Of a stretch of DNA of 64,000 nt, positions 24,974-34,494 are shown piece after piece. This stretch comes from Paenibacillus graminis. Its GTDB lineage: Bacteria > Bacillota > Bacilli > Paenibacillales > Paenibacillaceae. The position numbers were made by a program, and so were the translations under genes. The notes beneath the pieces were generated by a model. That model ran no database searches and was not told where the DNA came from. It worked only from the letters and a program-made list of their open reading frames with translations. How positions within the stretch are numbered: position 1 is the first letter of the stretch; every line of letters starts with the position of its first letter. Location: NCBI RefSeq assembly GCF_000758705.1, contig NZ_CP009287.1, positions 1,364,001 through 1,428,000 on the forward strand. Reading direction: 5' to 3'.

Positions 24974-25933
24974 CTAAGATTCGTTGTAATAGGCTGTAAG
25001 ATCTGCGGTCACTTCAGCGAGCTTCTTCTTCAAGGCGGCAGGCTCCCGGATGGTCAGCGCTTTGCCGTAGGGCAGCAGAAAGTACGGAGCGTAGCTGTAC
25101 AACGTGGCCTCATCCAGCAGGAACCTTGCTGTGTTCTCGCTTCGCTGCTCCAGTGTATGCCCGAACAGCCAATGGCTGCAGAGATCATTTAATACGGCCT
25201 CTGCAGCTGAAATGACGACGGCAGTCAGCTCCGCCGGATTGTCCTGGCCGGGCAGAAGGCTCTGCAGCAGGAACTCGCGTGCTGAGAAGCTGGCGGGACG
25301 TATAAAGCCTGCCCCCGTCCTGCGCAGGTCGGCGATTCGGTCCACCCGGAAGCTGCGGATCTCCTGGCGCTGATGGCAGAACCCGGTTAGGTACCACTGG
25401 CCTTTCCATAACACAAGTCCGTAAGGATCAATACTGCGGGAGGATGGGAGTCCGCCGTTGCCTTTGCGGTATTCCATCTCCAGCGTCAGGCTGTCTGCCG
25501 TACAGGCCTCCAGCTCTTCCAGCAGCTGCGCAAGCGGGGCAGCCGGCGAATGCAGCGTCTCCAGTCCGCTCTCGTGGCGCTCCATGTGCAAGAGTTGTTC
25601 AGCATTGCTGTAACGCTTAAGCTTGGCAATCGCCCCGTCCAACGCCTGCTCATAGGGATAGCCGCTTCCCCTTGCAAAGGCCGAGGCCTGTACAAGCGCC
25701 CGCCGTTCCCCGGCGTCGAAGAACAGCGGAGCTGCGCTGAAATGCTCCGGCAGACTATAGCCGCCGCCCGGACCGGCATCCGCGATGACGGGAACACCGC
25801 TGGCGCAGAGGGCGTCAATATAGCGGTAGACGGAGCGCACACTCAGCTCCAGCTCCTCGGCCAGCTCAGCAGCGGTTCTTTTGTGCTGCTGCAGTATCCA
25901 CAGAATGGACAACATGTAATCGGCCTTGGACAT
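24974..25933 (-). CDS. WYL-domain transcriptional regulator (YafY family)
   Basis: 319 residues. N-terminal HTH_11 (QQHKRTAAELAEELELSVRS then VYRYIDAL), a WYL domain (about 145-220, with LTLEMEYRKGNGG and WKGQWYLTGFCHQR) and a C-terminal WCX region. It should be a ligand-responsive regulator of neighbouring genes, most simply the SRPBCC gene downstream. GGGAGGG lies 9 bases before the ATG. It is a distant paralogue of the WYL protein at 8637-9548. Confidence 0.88.
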   Translation of the reverse strand: MSKADYMLSILWILQQHKRTAAELAEELELSVRSVYRYIDALCASGVPVIADAGPGGGYSLPEHFSAAPLFFDAGERRALVQASAFARGSGYPYEQALDGAIAKLKRYSNAEQLLHMERHESGLETLHSPAAPLAQLLEELEACTADSLTLEMEYRKGNGGLPSSRSIDPYGLVLWKGQWYLTGFCHQRQEIRSFRVDRIADLRRTGAGFIRPASFSAREFLLQSLLPGQDNPAELTAVVISAAEAVLNDLCSHWLFGHTLEQRSENTARFLLDEATLYSYAPYFLLPYGKALTIREPAALKKKLAEVTADLTAYYNES

Positions 25934-26129
25934 ACGTCCGAACCCTCCCTTTAATCATTGGCTGTTTCAATATAGCCAGTGTACCTGTATCCCGGCTTGC
26001 CGTCCAACCCGGGATAAGCCATATTCGCCAAGAAGCGATGGATAGGGGCAAGAAATACGGCAGACGGTTGTCAGCTGGAAATGCCGGTTCCGTTGCCCAA
26101 GGGTGCAGGACCAGCCCGGACACAGGGTT

Positions 26130-28073
26130 CTACACCATCATTTTCTTCAGACTATGAATATAGCGGGACCGGACAATGATGAAATATATCGTTTGTACCG
26201 CCAAAAAAGCTGCTGCCGTTACAAGAACCGGCATCGTGACATTGCGGATGCTGATCTGATACAGCACCGGACGGATAACGACCAGCGTCTGCACCGCAGC
26301 GACTAGAATAGGGATATAGAACAGCAAAGCGATCTGGCGGGTTGCAGATGCCGACATTTCTTTGACGCTCAGGCCTATTTTGGACAAAGAATGGTACATT
26401 TTCATGTCAGCGTTCAGCTCCGTATGCAGCTTGAAATAGAGGAAGCTGGCAGACGACAGCGAGAAGATCAGGGCGATAAAAATGCCGATGAAGCTGAGCA
26501 TGGATGTTCCCTGCTTCGAGGCCGTGTAGTCGCCCGCCGAGGTGCTGATCAGGGTATCCCAATTGTCATTGGCAACGTTCCAGCCCCGGCTCCACGTCTC
26601 CAGTTCGCCTGAAATCACGGTCTCCGGTTCACCTGCTTTGGGCAGCGCACCGCCCCATGCCGGGATGTTGTAGAAATAATACTCCATCAGGTTGGAACGG
26701 TCAGCAGCGGCGGCGGCTTGTTTATAATAACCATCACTCACGATTAATACAGGTGCGGTATATTGGCCGAAAGGCATCGCCTTTGGATTCTGCACCTGCT
26801 TCAAAATAAGCTTCTCCTCATTTGGAGCCGGTAAGGACACAGTCTGGCCGGTATCGAACTTAACGTCCCTGTACTTGGGGTTAAGCAGCAGAACAGCTTC
26901 CCCGTCCGTCAGTGGAGGCAGTCCGGCAGACTCTATTTGCCCGGCGAGCTGATTGAAGCGGGAAAGGGAGAGCAGCATAACACTGTTGAACTTGCCCTTG
27001 TGATCTTTGACAGAACTGCGGATGAAATTAACCTTGTTCTCTGTATATTTGATTCCGTTTTGGTCCAATGTGCTTAGGATTTTCTGTCTTCCGGTATCAG
27101 CAGCGGCACCACGATCATAGATAGTGTAGATAATTCCGAACGGGCTGTTCATATAACTCGTCCGGTTCGCCTGGCTGATGGACAGCAGGAACCCGGCAGC
27201 CATACAGGCGAGAGAGGTAACAACTGTGACCATAAACAGCATCCGGGCGTTGTCCTTAATTTTGTAGCTCATCTCTGAGATCCATAGCAGATTGGTTCCC
27301 CGCCATACCCGCTTGCGGCTGATCCTCAGCAGGCGCATTCCCAGTACGGACAGCTGTGAATAGAAGAAATAAGTACCGGGAATTCCGGTAACAGCGGCTG
27401 CCAGCAGGGACAGAGGCGATAACGGAGTCCGGATGGCGTAAGCACCAGCTGCCAGCAGGGCCAGCCCAAGGAACGCCAACAGCCAGGAGACTTTGGGCTC
27501 CTTTTTCGGCTTCACACTGCCCTTCAGCAGCTCAAGCACCTGATTTTTGCGGATGAACAACAGTGTGAACACGGAATTGGCCAGAAAAAGGGCGATAAAA
27601 GCAACGGAGGTCGTAACCAGCGCCTTGACCGGCCAGTAGAACGGCAGATTGTCAATGCCCATAACCGTGGTGCTGAGGAGCAGAAACAGCTTCGACAGCA
27701 GCATTCCGGCGGCCATCCCGGTTACAATCGACAGCATGCCGATCAGCATGTTTTCCAGCATAATCAGCCGGTTGATCTGCCCTGGACGGGCGCCAAGAAT
27801 CATCAGAATGCCGAATTCCTGATTGCGCAGCTTCAGAAAGGCGCTGATGGAATACATCACGAAGAAAAAAGCAAAAATGAACACAATGTAGGAAGCAATC
27901 ATCATCCCGGCAGCTGAATTTTTGCCCATCTCTACAGACGTAACGCCAGGATGGTACATAAATACCGAATAGGAGAAGAAGATCATGACCATGAAGGCGC
28001 TGCTGAGAAAAAAAGCCATATACGCACGCGCATTCCGCCGCACATTGTTAAACGCGAATTGAGGAAAGCTCAT
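26130..28073 (-). CDS. BceB-like ABC transporter permease (FtsX type)
   Basis: 647 residues, ten membrane segments with a large extracellular loop (about 320-530) between TM7 and TM8, the architecture of BceB/VraG peptide-resistance permeases. MSFPQFAFNNVRRNARAYMA is a typical start; GILMILGARPGQINRL is the FtsX-domain motif. The start at 28073 overlaps the ATPase gene by 26 bases, and the longer frame to 28217 runs antisense-free but inside the ATPase. It probably senses or removes a cell-wall-active peptide together with the ATPase and the two-component system at 34.5-36.2 kb. Confidence 0.88.
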   Translation of the reverse strand: MSFPQFAFNNVRRNARAYMAFFLSSAFMVMIFFSYSVFMYHPGVTSVEMGKNSAAGMMIASYIVFIFAFFFVMYSISAFLKLRNQEFGILMILGARPGQINRLIMLENMLIGMLSIVTGMAAGMLLSKLFLLLSTTVMGIDNLPFYWPVKALVTTSVAFIALFLANSVFTLLFIRKNQVLELLKGSVKPKKEPKVSWLLAFLGLALLAAGAYAIRTPLSPLSLLAAAVTGIPGTYFFYSQLSVLGMRLLRISRKRVWRGTNLLWISEMSYKIKDNARMLFMVTVVTSLACMAAGFLLSISQANRTSYMNSPFGIIYTIYDRGAAADTGRQKILSTLDQNGIKYTENKVNFIRSSVKDHKGKFNSVMLLSLSRFNQLAGQIESAGLPPLTDGEAVLLLNPKYRDVKFDTGQTVSLPAPNEEKLILKQVQNPKAMPFGQYTAPVLIVSDGYYKQAAAAADRSNLMEYYFYNIPAWGGALPKAGEPETVISGELETWSRGWNVANDNWDTLISTSAGDYTASKQGTSMLSFIGIFIALIFSLSSASFLYFKLHTELNADMKMYHSLSKIGLSVKEMSASATRQIALLFYIPILVAAVQTLVVIRPVLYQISIRNVTMPVLVTAAAFLAVQTIYFIIVRSRYIHSLKKMMV

Positions 28074-28818
28074 GCGTATTCCCTCCCCAGAATGAAAGTG
28101 TGTCGATAATTTTCTGGAAGAAGGCCTGGCGGTTGTCTCCGCGGTGGATTTCCGCCGCCAGCTTGCCGTCCTTGATGAAGACGATGCGGTTGCAATAGCT
28201 TGCCGCCATCGGATCATGCGTGACCAGCATCAGTGTGGTGCCTTCCTTGCGGTTGATGTCCTCCAGCGATTCCATCACGAGCCGTGAGGAATTGGAATCC
28301 AGCGCACCTGTAGGTTCATCGGCCAGGATAATCGCGGGGGAAGTGATAATTGCCCGGGCGATCGCCGTGCGCTGGCGTTGTCCGCCGGAGATTTCATAGG
28401 TCCGCTTATTCAGGATATCCTTGATGTTCAGCCGGTCCGCAACCTTTTGCAGCAGAGCGTCCATTTCGGCCAGTTTGCGGTTGTCCAGAGTCAAGGGGAG
28501 AACAATGTTCTCAGCTACAGTCAGCGTCTCCAGAAGATTGAAATCCTGAAAGACGAAGCCAAGCTGCCTGCGGCGGAACAGGGCCAGCTCCTTTTTGTTC
28601 ATGAGATAGGGGTTGCTGCCTCCGATTTTCACCACGCCCGAAGAGGGCTGGTCAATGGTGGAAACCATGTTAAGCAGGGTGGTCTTACCGCTGCCCGAAG
28701 GTCCCATAATGCCAACGAACTCGCCTTGCTCAATGCTGAGGTGAATATCGGTGAGGGCCTGGGTATTGACTTTGCCCGGATACACTTTGTTAAGAGCGGT
28801 AACTTCCAGTACATTCAT
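28048..28818 (-). CDS. BceA-like ABC transporter ATP-binding protein
   Basis: 256 residues with Walker A GPSGSGKTT, Q-loop FQDFNLL, signature ISGGQRQR, Walker B IILADEPTGALD and H-loop VTHDP: a MacB/LolD/BceA-type ATPase. AGGAAGGA lies just before two in-frame ATGs (28827 and 28818); the second has better spacing. The C-terminus (about 235-256) overlaps the permease start. It energises the BceB-like permease; resistance to bacitracin-like or other antimicrobial peptides is inferred from the family. Confidence 0.9.
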   Translation of the reverse strand: MNVLEVTALNKVYPGKVNTQALTDIHLSIEQGEFVGIMGPSGSGKTTLLNMVSTIDQPSSGVVKIGGSNPYLMNKKELALFRRRQLGFVFQDFNLLETLTVAENIVLPLTLDNRKLAEMDALLQKVADRLNIKDILNKRTYEISGGQRQRTAIARAIITSPAIILADEPTGALDSNSSRLVMESLEDINRKEGTTLMLVTHDPMAASYCNRIVFIKDGKLAAEIHRGDNRQAFFQKIIDTLSFWGGNTHELSSIRV

Positions 28819-28980
28819 TTCTTTCATTCCTTCCTGTCGGAAACATGAGTCACCCTAATCTTAGGATGCGGATGTGCTTGATGTTTCGCCTCTGTTTCCG
28901 AGTGTACAGGATGGACATCCGGTAAGCTATGGATTTACCTTAATGAATTCTTACGGCCCGTTTAAGGTTATGTTCGCAGA

Positions 28981-30078
28981 TTAGGAGGAGGGGCGCGCAA
29001 ACCAGCTGCGCAGCAGGATGGAAACAGCCAGCAGCAGAGGGATCGCCACCTGAAACACAGAATCGATTTTCAGACTGGGTCCAAGGCCAATAGCGATATG
29101 CTGCGTATAGTCTCTTTCCAGAAAGGAAGCACCATAAATGGCCGCGCCTACGGGGAATACCCACCATTTGGCCGGTTTTCCGGTCAGCTCAGCTATGGCC
29201 TTCACAGAACAGAAGTAGAACAGCATCATCTTGACCAGCAGACCGATATAAAGCTGGATGGTAACCAGAATGTCCAGGCGTTCGATAAACTTCAGATTCG
29301 AAAGGGTGCGTACGGTTTTTAAAAAGGGCAGTTGACTGGTCCCTGCAATGGCCGGCCCGAGAACGGCTACATTGAGTGCGTTCATGAAGATCAGAAATAT
29401 ACTGATGAGGAGATAAGCTGCTACGCTGTTTTTTACCGGAACCCCCGGTTTATCCCATAAAGACCACAGCATCAGGAATACAATCATCTGTCCGAAGGGA
29501 AAGGAAACAATATCGGGCAGCGCGGCATCCGCAATCGGCTTAAATCCGTTCTCAAAAACAGGTGCTAAATGGTTGAAGTCCAGGGAGCCCATGATTCCGA
29601 GCAGAAGAACAAGCACAGCATAAAAAGACAGCACCACTGGCAGCAGGACCTCCGGCAGGCGGAAGACCACCTCGGTCCCTTTCCAAATGGCGTAAAGGGC
29701 AGTCCCGACAAAAATCAGCATCGTAACGGACATCGGTGAGTTCGGCAGCAGGGTCAGCGCGGTCAGTTCACCCAGGTCACGGACATTGCGCATCGACTGG
29801 TAGGCGAAATACAGGCTGTAAGTTCCGCCGACGGCTGAACCGGCAATCTTACCAAAGTGGAGGACGAGCATGCCGATAAGGTCGTAATGCCGAGAACGGT
29901 GTTGAATCCACATCAGAAGCATTAGCAGAACTAAACCTGCTGCCGCGCCGGTGCACATCGCCAGCCAGGAATCTTGTTTGGCCTTGGCGCCGAGCAGAAA
30001 CAGCGGTGTGCTGCCGATTTCAAACAGCATGATCATGAACGAAAGCTGCAGGGCAGACACCTGCTCCTTGTTGTGCAT
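28981..30078 (-). CDS. Spore germination permease GerB family (second copy)
   Basis: 365 residues with about ten membrane segments of the APC-superfamily endospore germination permease family. VSALQLSFMIMLFEIGSTPL at the start and KFIERLDILVTIQLYIGLLV near residue 290 are characteristic. In germinant receptors the B subunit binds or transports the germinant. It is the last of five germination genes, 9 bases after the small membrane protein gene. Having two GerB-like subunits with one A and one C is unusual and might give two germinant specificities. Confidence 0.87.
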   Translation of the reverse strand: MHNKEQVSALQLSFMIMLFEIGSTPLFLLGAKAKQDSWLAMCTGAAAGLVLLMLLMWIQHRSRHYDLIGMLVLHFGKIAGSAVGGTYSLYFAYQSMRNVRDLGELTALTLLPNSPMSVTMLIFVGTALYAIWKGTEVVFRLPEVLLPVVLSFYAVLVLLLGIMGSLDFNHLAPVFENGFKPIADAALPDIVSFPFGQMIVFLMLWSLWDKPGVPVKNSVAAYLLISIFLIFMNALNVAVLGPAIAGTSQLPFLKTVRTLSNLKFIERLDILVTIQLYIGLLVKMMLFYFCSVKAIAELTGKPAKWWVFPVGAAIYGASFLERDYTQHIAIGLGPSLKIDSVFQVAIPLLLAVSILLRSWFARPSS

Positions 30079-30087
30079 GTTATAGGG

Positions 30088-30321
30088 TCAGCCTCCTAAC
30101 CACTTGATGATTGCCCGGCCCGCAGGCTGGAAGTATGCGATATATAGCGTAGATACGCCGAAATACGGAGTTTTCGTAATGCCACAAATATGAACATAGG
30201 CACAATAGACCAATATACAGCCGAACCATAGCCTGTGCAGTTTGCGCCCTTGTCCCTGCAGCAGGGTGCAACCCCGCCAGAAAGCGAGGATATAGAGCCC
30301 CAGAATTACAGCTATTTTCAT
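30088..30321 (-). CDS. Small membrane protein, probable germinant receptor D subunit
   Basis: 77 residues with two hydrophobic segments (about 3-20 and 28-47). AAAGGAGC lies 7 bases before the ATG at 30321, 12 bases after gerC, and the second gerB follows within 9 bases, so it is part of the operon. Small two-helix D subunits of about 75 residues that modulate germination are known in several Bacillus gerA-type operons; position and topology fit. Sequence alone does not show function. Confidence 0.65.
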   Translation of the reverse strand: MKIAVILGLYILAFWRGCTLLQGQGRKLHRLWFGCILVYCAYVHICGITKTPYFGVSTLYIAYFQPAGRAIIKWLGG

Positions 30322-30333
30322 AGACAAGCTCCT

Positions 30334-31566
30334 TTATTTCTCGTGAACAGATTCAAAGGATTTATTGCTGAGTCCTGTCCGCTCAATTTCCATCGATACA
30401 TGAGGCCGGATTTCGATCTCCTGGAACACGCGGTCCCAGCTCTTGTCCTTCCGGATCTGCTTGAAGCGTTTGCGGTCACTGCGGTGAATTTTGATTGCAA
30501 AGCCGGTGACATCGGCACCCAGCTTCCTGACCTCCTTCCAGGAGTTGTCCACCAGTTCCAGCACCTGCTGTTCGAGAGTATGCTCCATCTCTGTAATCGA
30601 AGCCCGCTCGTTCAAATCCATGACGCTGCCGAGTTCGGCTAATACACCGCTGCCTTTTATATGGATATCGATGACATAATGATCTTTCTCCCATTTGGGC
30701 TGAACCGTAGTTCTGGATTTTTGGAGGACAAAAGAAGCATCCGGCTTTTCATCGGATTCGGGCTTGGAAGGGAAGGCGATTGTGGCTGTTTTTATTTTGT
30801 CCGTCATAAAAGACAAGCCAAAGGCCTGCTTCTGGCTCAGCCATCCGACCAGCTTCTCGCCCTTCAGCACGCCCAGTCTCCCCAGGGCCAGCCGGGTCTG
30901 CAGGTCCGTCCGTCCGGTTTCCTGCGTTTCATCCATAACCTCTGGCCCGGTCAGGAGGATTTCCGGAAGGATCGCACTGCCTGATTCGGAAGAAAGGGCC
31001 ATCGCGAGCTCGAACATCCGTGTGCCGGGGTAATAGGATACTAGCCGGGATTCCTGCTCTATCATCAACTGGATGCCGGCACCCTGGTTTTTGGTGAGCT
31101 GCATGAGCTGATCCAGAATATCGCCGGCTTCATCTTTGGCAATAAATACATAGACGGTTTCACGGGCGTCCTGCTTGCGCAGGAACATATCAATTAATTG
31201 ATTGACACCGTGTCTGGCCAGACTTTCGCCCAGCACGGTAATCCGGGAATGGGAGAAGAACATTTGGCGTGTGCTGGTCAGGTTGGTTTTTTCAACCGCC
31301 TCCATAATGGTCCTCCCCTTGACCGTAAAGGTGACGAATGGAGGCGAACTGGTGCTTCCGCCCCCGGTCCCCCCCGTATTGCTGGCTCCAGAAGAAGGGT
31401 TGATTACCTGGTAAGTGGCCTTCCACTGGTTATCCTCCCAGTCATAGGCTGAACCGGAAGTGATGCCAAGCTCGCTCAGCTCACGGTCGTCCCAGCATCC
31501 GGACAGCAGTGTGGATAAGAGGGGAAGACACAGCAGGCAGAAGAGGTTTTTTTTTGAAATATTCAT
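30334..31566 (-). CDS. Spore germination lipoprotein GerC (Ger(x)C family)
   Basis: 410 residues. Lipoprotein signal with lipobox LLSGC followed by WDDRELSELGI, the conserved start of GerAC-type proteins. The mature protein (three-domain GerC fold) sits on the outer face of the spore inner membrane in the germinant receptor. The ATG at 31566 overlaps the gerB stop (ATGA) and has AAAGGA 8 bases upstream; the ATG at 31575 does not. A Gly/Ser/Thr-rich insert (GASNTGGTGGGSTSS) near residue 60 looks like a flexible loop. Confidence 0.92.
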   Translation of the reverse strand: MNISKKNLFCLLCLPLLSTLLSGCWDDRELSELGITSGSAYDWEDNQWKATYQVINPSSGASNTGGTGGGSTSSPPFVTFTVKGRTIMEAVEKTNLTSTRQMFFSHSRITVLGESLARHGVNQLIDMFLRKQDARETVYVFIAKDEAGDILDQLMQLTKNQGAGIQLMIEQESRLVSYYPGTRMFELAMALSSESGSAILPEILLTGPEVMDETQETGRTDLQTRLALGRLGVLKGEKLVGWLSQKQAFGLSFMTDKIKTATIAFPSKPESDEKPDASFVLQKSRTTVQPKWEKDHYVIDIHIKGSGVLAELGSVMDLNERASITEMEHTLEQQVLELVDNSWKEVRKLGADVTGFAIKIHRSDRKRFKQIRKDKSWDRVFQEIEIRPHVSMEIERTGLSNKSFESVHEK

Positions 31567-32666
31567 GCTCCCCATCCTTTCCGCTTGGTTTTAGCCTTCC
31601 TGAAGCGGTCCAGTCCAACCGCCCCCAGAGGAACGAGTACATTAAAGAGAAAGAAAACCAGAAAACGCCCTTCCTTGTTATAGAGGTTCAGTTTCTCCGT
31701 ACTCTGCCAGGTATACAGGCATTCCAGCACGATAAGCAGACCCAAGGTGCCGATAAAAGGCCGGCTGCTGCCTACCCTGAAGGTTTGCTTAAAGCACTCT
31801 ACCGTAGCAAACAGAAAAATCGAAAATTTCACGTAGATGGACAATACCCAGTAAGAAATGAAGAGAATATCCAGCTTCTCGATAAATCTTCCGAGATGTA
31901 CGATGCTAGCGGCTGAGAAACCGGGATACGCACTGAGCCTGATAAGGTCAGGGCCAAACACCATCAGCGCAATAATGAGAGAAAACATCATCAGCATGGC
32001 AACAAAAATCAGACCGGTCCAGCCAATGATCCGGGCCTTCTGCGGAGATTGCAGATAAGGCGCCAGGAACAGCAGCACGGCCACTTCGGACATCCACGTA
32101 GTTGGAGTAATGCTGGCAAGGGTCAGCTCAGCCAGAGAATGATCGAACATTGGCAACAGCTGGTGCACATTCATTTCGTCAGTTAAGCCGAATATATATA
32201 GCGGCGCAAATAACAAGTACAAGAGGATCACCAGGCTGTTCACCCGGGCGATGGCTTCCAGGCCCTGTCTTACCATATAAATGGTAATGAGCAGAATCAA
32301 TACGCAAAGGATCGAAATCGGTGTATTGATGAGTACATTGTCCTTCAGGAAATTGACGAATTCACGCAAAATTGTTGTGGAAGTGTCCAGGTAGAACTGC
32401 AGCATAAAGAGGCCCAGGACTGCAGCAATTGCGGGCGAGCTTTTTTCGCCGACCCATGTCAGGAACGGAGCGCCATTGGTACAGCGAACAGCGCTGCCGA
32501 CAATATATGCGATGAGGAGCCCGAAGAAGGTGGACAGCAGAATAGCAAGCGGCGCATCCTGTTCCGCATAGTTGCTGATAATTGCCGGAAGCACGACAGT
32601 AGCAGTGGGCAGTATCGTGTTGACAATCAGCATAGCTGCCTGGGTAGTGCCGATTTTGCTATTCAT
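31563..32666 (-). CDS. Spore germination permease GerB family
   Basis: 367 residues, about ten membrane helices of the endospore germination permease family: IGTTQAAMLIVNTILPTATV at the start, FIEKLDILFISYWVLSIYVK near residue 270. It is the presumed germinant-binding subunit. Start ATG overlaps the gerA stop by 4 bases and its stop overlaps the gerC start by 4 bases, so A, B and C are translationally coupled in the canonical order. Confidence 0.92.
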   Translation of the reverse strand: MNSKIGTTQAAMLIVNTILPTATVVLPAIISNYAEQDAPLAILLSTFFGLLIAYIVGSAVRCTNGAPFLTWVGEKSSPAIAAVLGLFMLQFYLDTSTTILREFVNFLKDNVLINTPISILCVLILLITIYMVRQGLEAIARVNSLVILLYLLFAPLYIFGLTDEMNVHQLLPMFDHSLAELTLASITPTTWMSEVAVLLFLAPYLQSPQKARIIGWTGLIFVAMLMMFSLIIALMVFGPDLIRLSAYPGFSAASIVHLGRFIEKLDILFISYWVLSIYVKFSIFLFATVECFKQTFRVGSSRPFIGTLGLLIVLECLYTWQSTEKLNLYNKEGRFLVFFLFNVLVPLGAVGLDRFRKAKTKRKGWGA

Positions 32667-34243
32667 ACCGGATCCTCCCCTTGCGGCTTGGGCTGCTGAT
32701 GTTCACCCTGCCGGCGTGTTTCTTTGCCCAGGATGGTATTGGGACGCATTGTCATGTCCCAGAGCGGTACACGGATAAAGATATCCTTAAGGTAGCGCGG
32801 AACCATTGGAGCCACCGGCGACAGGTACGGCACCCCAAACGAACGCAATCCGGCCATGTGAATCAGCAGCACTATCAGAAAGGACATAATGCCAAATAGT
32901 CCCAGGGTCGCGGCGATAAACATCATGACAAAACGGATCAGCCGGATCGAGTTGGCGATCGCCAGCGAAGGAATGACAAAGTTGGAGATCGCAGTAAAAG
33001 ATACAACAATCACCATTGCGGCCGAAACCAGTCCGGCTTGAACCGCGGCCTGCCCCAGCACCAGAGCGCCCACGATGGAAATCGCCGGACCGATGGTGCG
33101 CGGCATGCGCACCCCCGCTTCGCGCAGCACATCAAAGGTCAGCTCCATCAGCAGCGCCTCCGCCAGCGCCGGGAGCGGAACCCCCTCCCGCTGTGCGGCA
33201 AGACTGATCAGAAGGGTGGTCGGCAGCATTTCCTGATGAAAAGTGGTGACAGCAATATATAAGGCTGGCAGCAGCATAGATACAAAAAATGCCGAATACC
33301 GGATCAGCCGCAGGAAGGAGGAGATATCATAACGCTGATAGTAGTCCTCGCTGGACTGAAAGAAGTTGAAGAATGTGGACGGTGCAAGCAGAGCAAAGGG
33401 CGTGCCGTCAATAATGATTCCGACTTGCCCTTCCAGAATGCCGCCGGCCATCGCATCCGGGCGCTCTGTATTCTGGATCGTCGGAAACGGAGTCAGGCCG
33501 CCGTCCTGAATGAATTCCTCAATATAGTTGCTCTCCAGAATGCTGTCGGTATTGATCGCATTCAGGCGGCGGCGGATTTCCTTCAGCACCTGCTTGCTGG
33601 CGATGCCCTCCAAATAGACCAGGGCCACTCCAGTCTGGGTGCGCTGGCCGATTTTATACTCCTCAATGCGCAGATCAGGGGTTTTCAGTCTGCGCCGCAG
33701 CATGGAGGTGCCTGTCCGCAGGCTTTCGGTAAATCCTTCTTTGGGGCCCCGGATGACGCCTTGGGAGGTTGGCTCATTGATACTGCGTTTCTCCCAACCG
33801 GAGGTATCCGCAGCCATACCCACCCCAAGCCCTCCCAGCAGGATTAAGGTATAGCCGTCGAACAGCATGGGCAGCAGCATTTCCAGGGTATTGCCTTCTT
33901 TAACCCCTCCAATAGGCAGCATTTGATTCTTGATCATATGGAAGGCATCAGTGGCACTGATGAATTCGCTTTTCAGCTTGACCGTTTCCAGCAAGGGTTG
34001 AAGTACACCCTGGTTGACCACGTCAGCGTTGACCAGTCCGTCAATATAGATAAAGGCCAGATCTAGCGAGCTCAACGACTCATTGGTAAATCTGCGGACC
34101 ACAATATCCGAACTGCGGCCAATCCGCTGGCTAAGCTCCTGTAAATTCACCTCCAGAGAAGGATTAAGAGGAAACGGGCCGGGTACGGATTGTTCTGGGT
34201 TGTCGCTCTTGTCGGGGTTGGCCCGCTGCGGGTTGCCTGGCAT
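32663..34243 (-). CDS. Spore germination protein GerA family (A subunit)
   Basis: 526 residues. A hydrophilic N-terminal domain (about 25-290) and a C-terminal region with about five membrane helices (about 300-470). RRRLNAINTDSILESNYIEE and PDAMAGGILEGQVGIIIDGT with PALYIAVTTFHQEMLPTTLL are GerA signatures. It is the scaffold subunit of a germinant receptor in the spore inner membrane. GGAGG precedes the ATG, and a sigma-G-like promoter lies about 40 bases upstream, which fits forespore expression. Confidence 0.94.
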   Translation of the reverse strand: MPGNPQRANPDKSDNPEQSVPGPFPLNPSLEVNLQELSQRIGRSSDIVVRRFTNESLSSLDLAFIYIDGLVNADVVNQGVLQPLLETVKLKSEFISATDAFHMIKNQMLPIGGVKEGNTLEMLLPMLFDGYTLILLGGLGVGMAADTSGWEKRSINEPTSQGVIRGPKEGFTESLRTGTSMLRRRLKTPDLRIEEYKIGQRTQTGVALVYLEGIASKQVLKEIRRRLNAINTDSILESNYIEEFIQDGGLTPFPTIQNTERPDAMAGGILEGQVGIIIDGTPFALLAPSTFFNFFQSSEDYYQRYDISSFLRLIRYSAFFVSMLLPALYIAVTTFHQEMLPTTLLISLAAQREGVPLPALAEALLMELTFDVLREAGVRMPRTIGPAISIVGALVLGQAAVQAGLVSAAMVIVVSFTAISNFVIPSLAIANSIRLIRFVMMFIAATLGLFGIMSFLIVLLIHMAGLRSFGVPYLSPVAPMVPRYLKDIFIRVPLWDMTMRPNTILGKETRRQGEHQQPKPQGEDPV

Positions 34244-34284
34244 CGTAACGCCTCCATTCTGCTGGAATCTGGATTCTTTGGCGT

Positions 34285-34314
34285 TATTATCCCCAGGCCT
34301 TCAATTCCTTATTC
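34285..34314 (-). promoter_or_regulatory. Sigma-G-like promoter of the ger operon
   Basis: On the minus strand GAATA, 18 bases, GATAATA. This matches the sigma-G consensus (GHATR, 18, CATnnTA) except for the first base of the -10 box, 42 bases before gerA. Confidence 0.55.
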
Positions 34315-34334
34315 TGCCTAAGTGAGAGTGTGGT

Positions 34335-34421
34335 CTCTAATAGCAGGGCACGCAAACCGTGTACGCCAAACCGTACGCCAAACCGGTATACGTAAACCGC
34401 GTATGCCAAACCGTACACGCC
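34335..34421. repeat. Short degenerate repeats GTACGCCAAACC
   Basis: Five or six imperfect copies of GTA(C/T)GCCAAACC or GTAAACCG lie between the histidine kinase terminator and the ger promoter. Function unknown. Confidence 0.5.
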
Positions 34422-34464
34422 AAAAAAGGTCCGGCCCCATCCGTAAAGGCAGGGTCTCGGACCT
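34422..34464 (-). terminator. Intrinsic terminator after the histidine kinase gene
   Basis: On the minus strand AGGTCCG pairs with CGGACCT and is followed by TTTTTT. It separates the two-component operon from the ger operon. Confidence 0.8.
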
Positions 34465-34494
34465 ATGTCTGATCTTATTGGAGACCGGTTCCGT

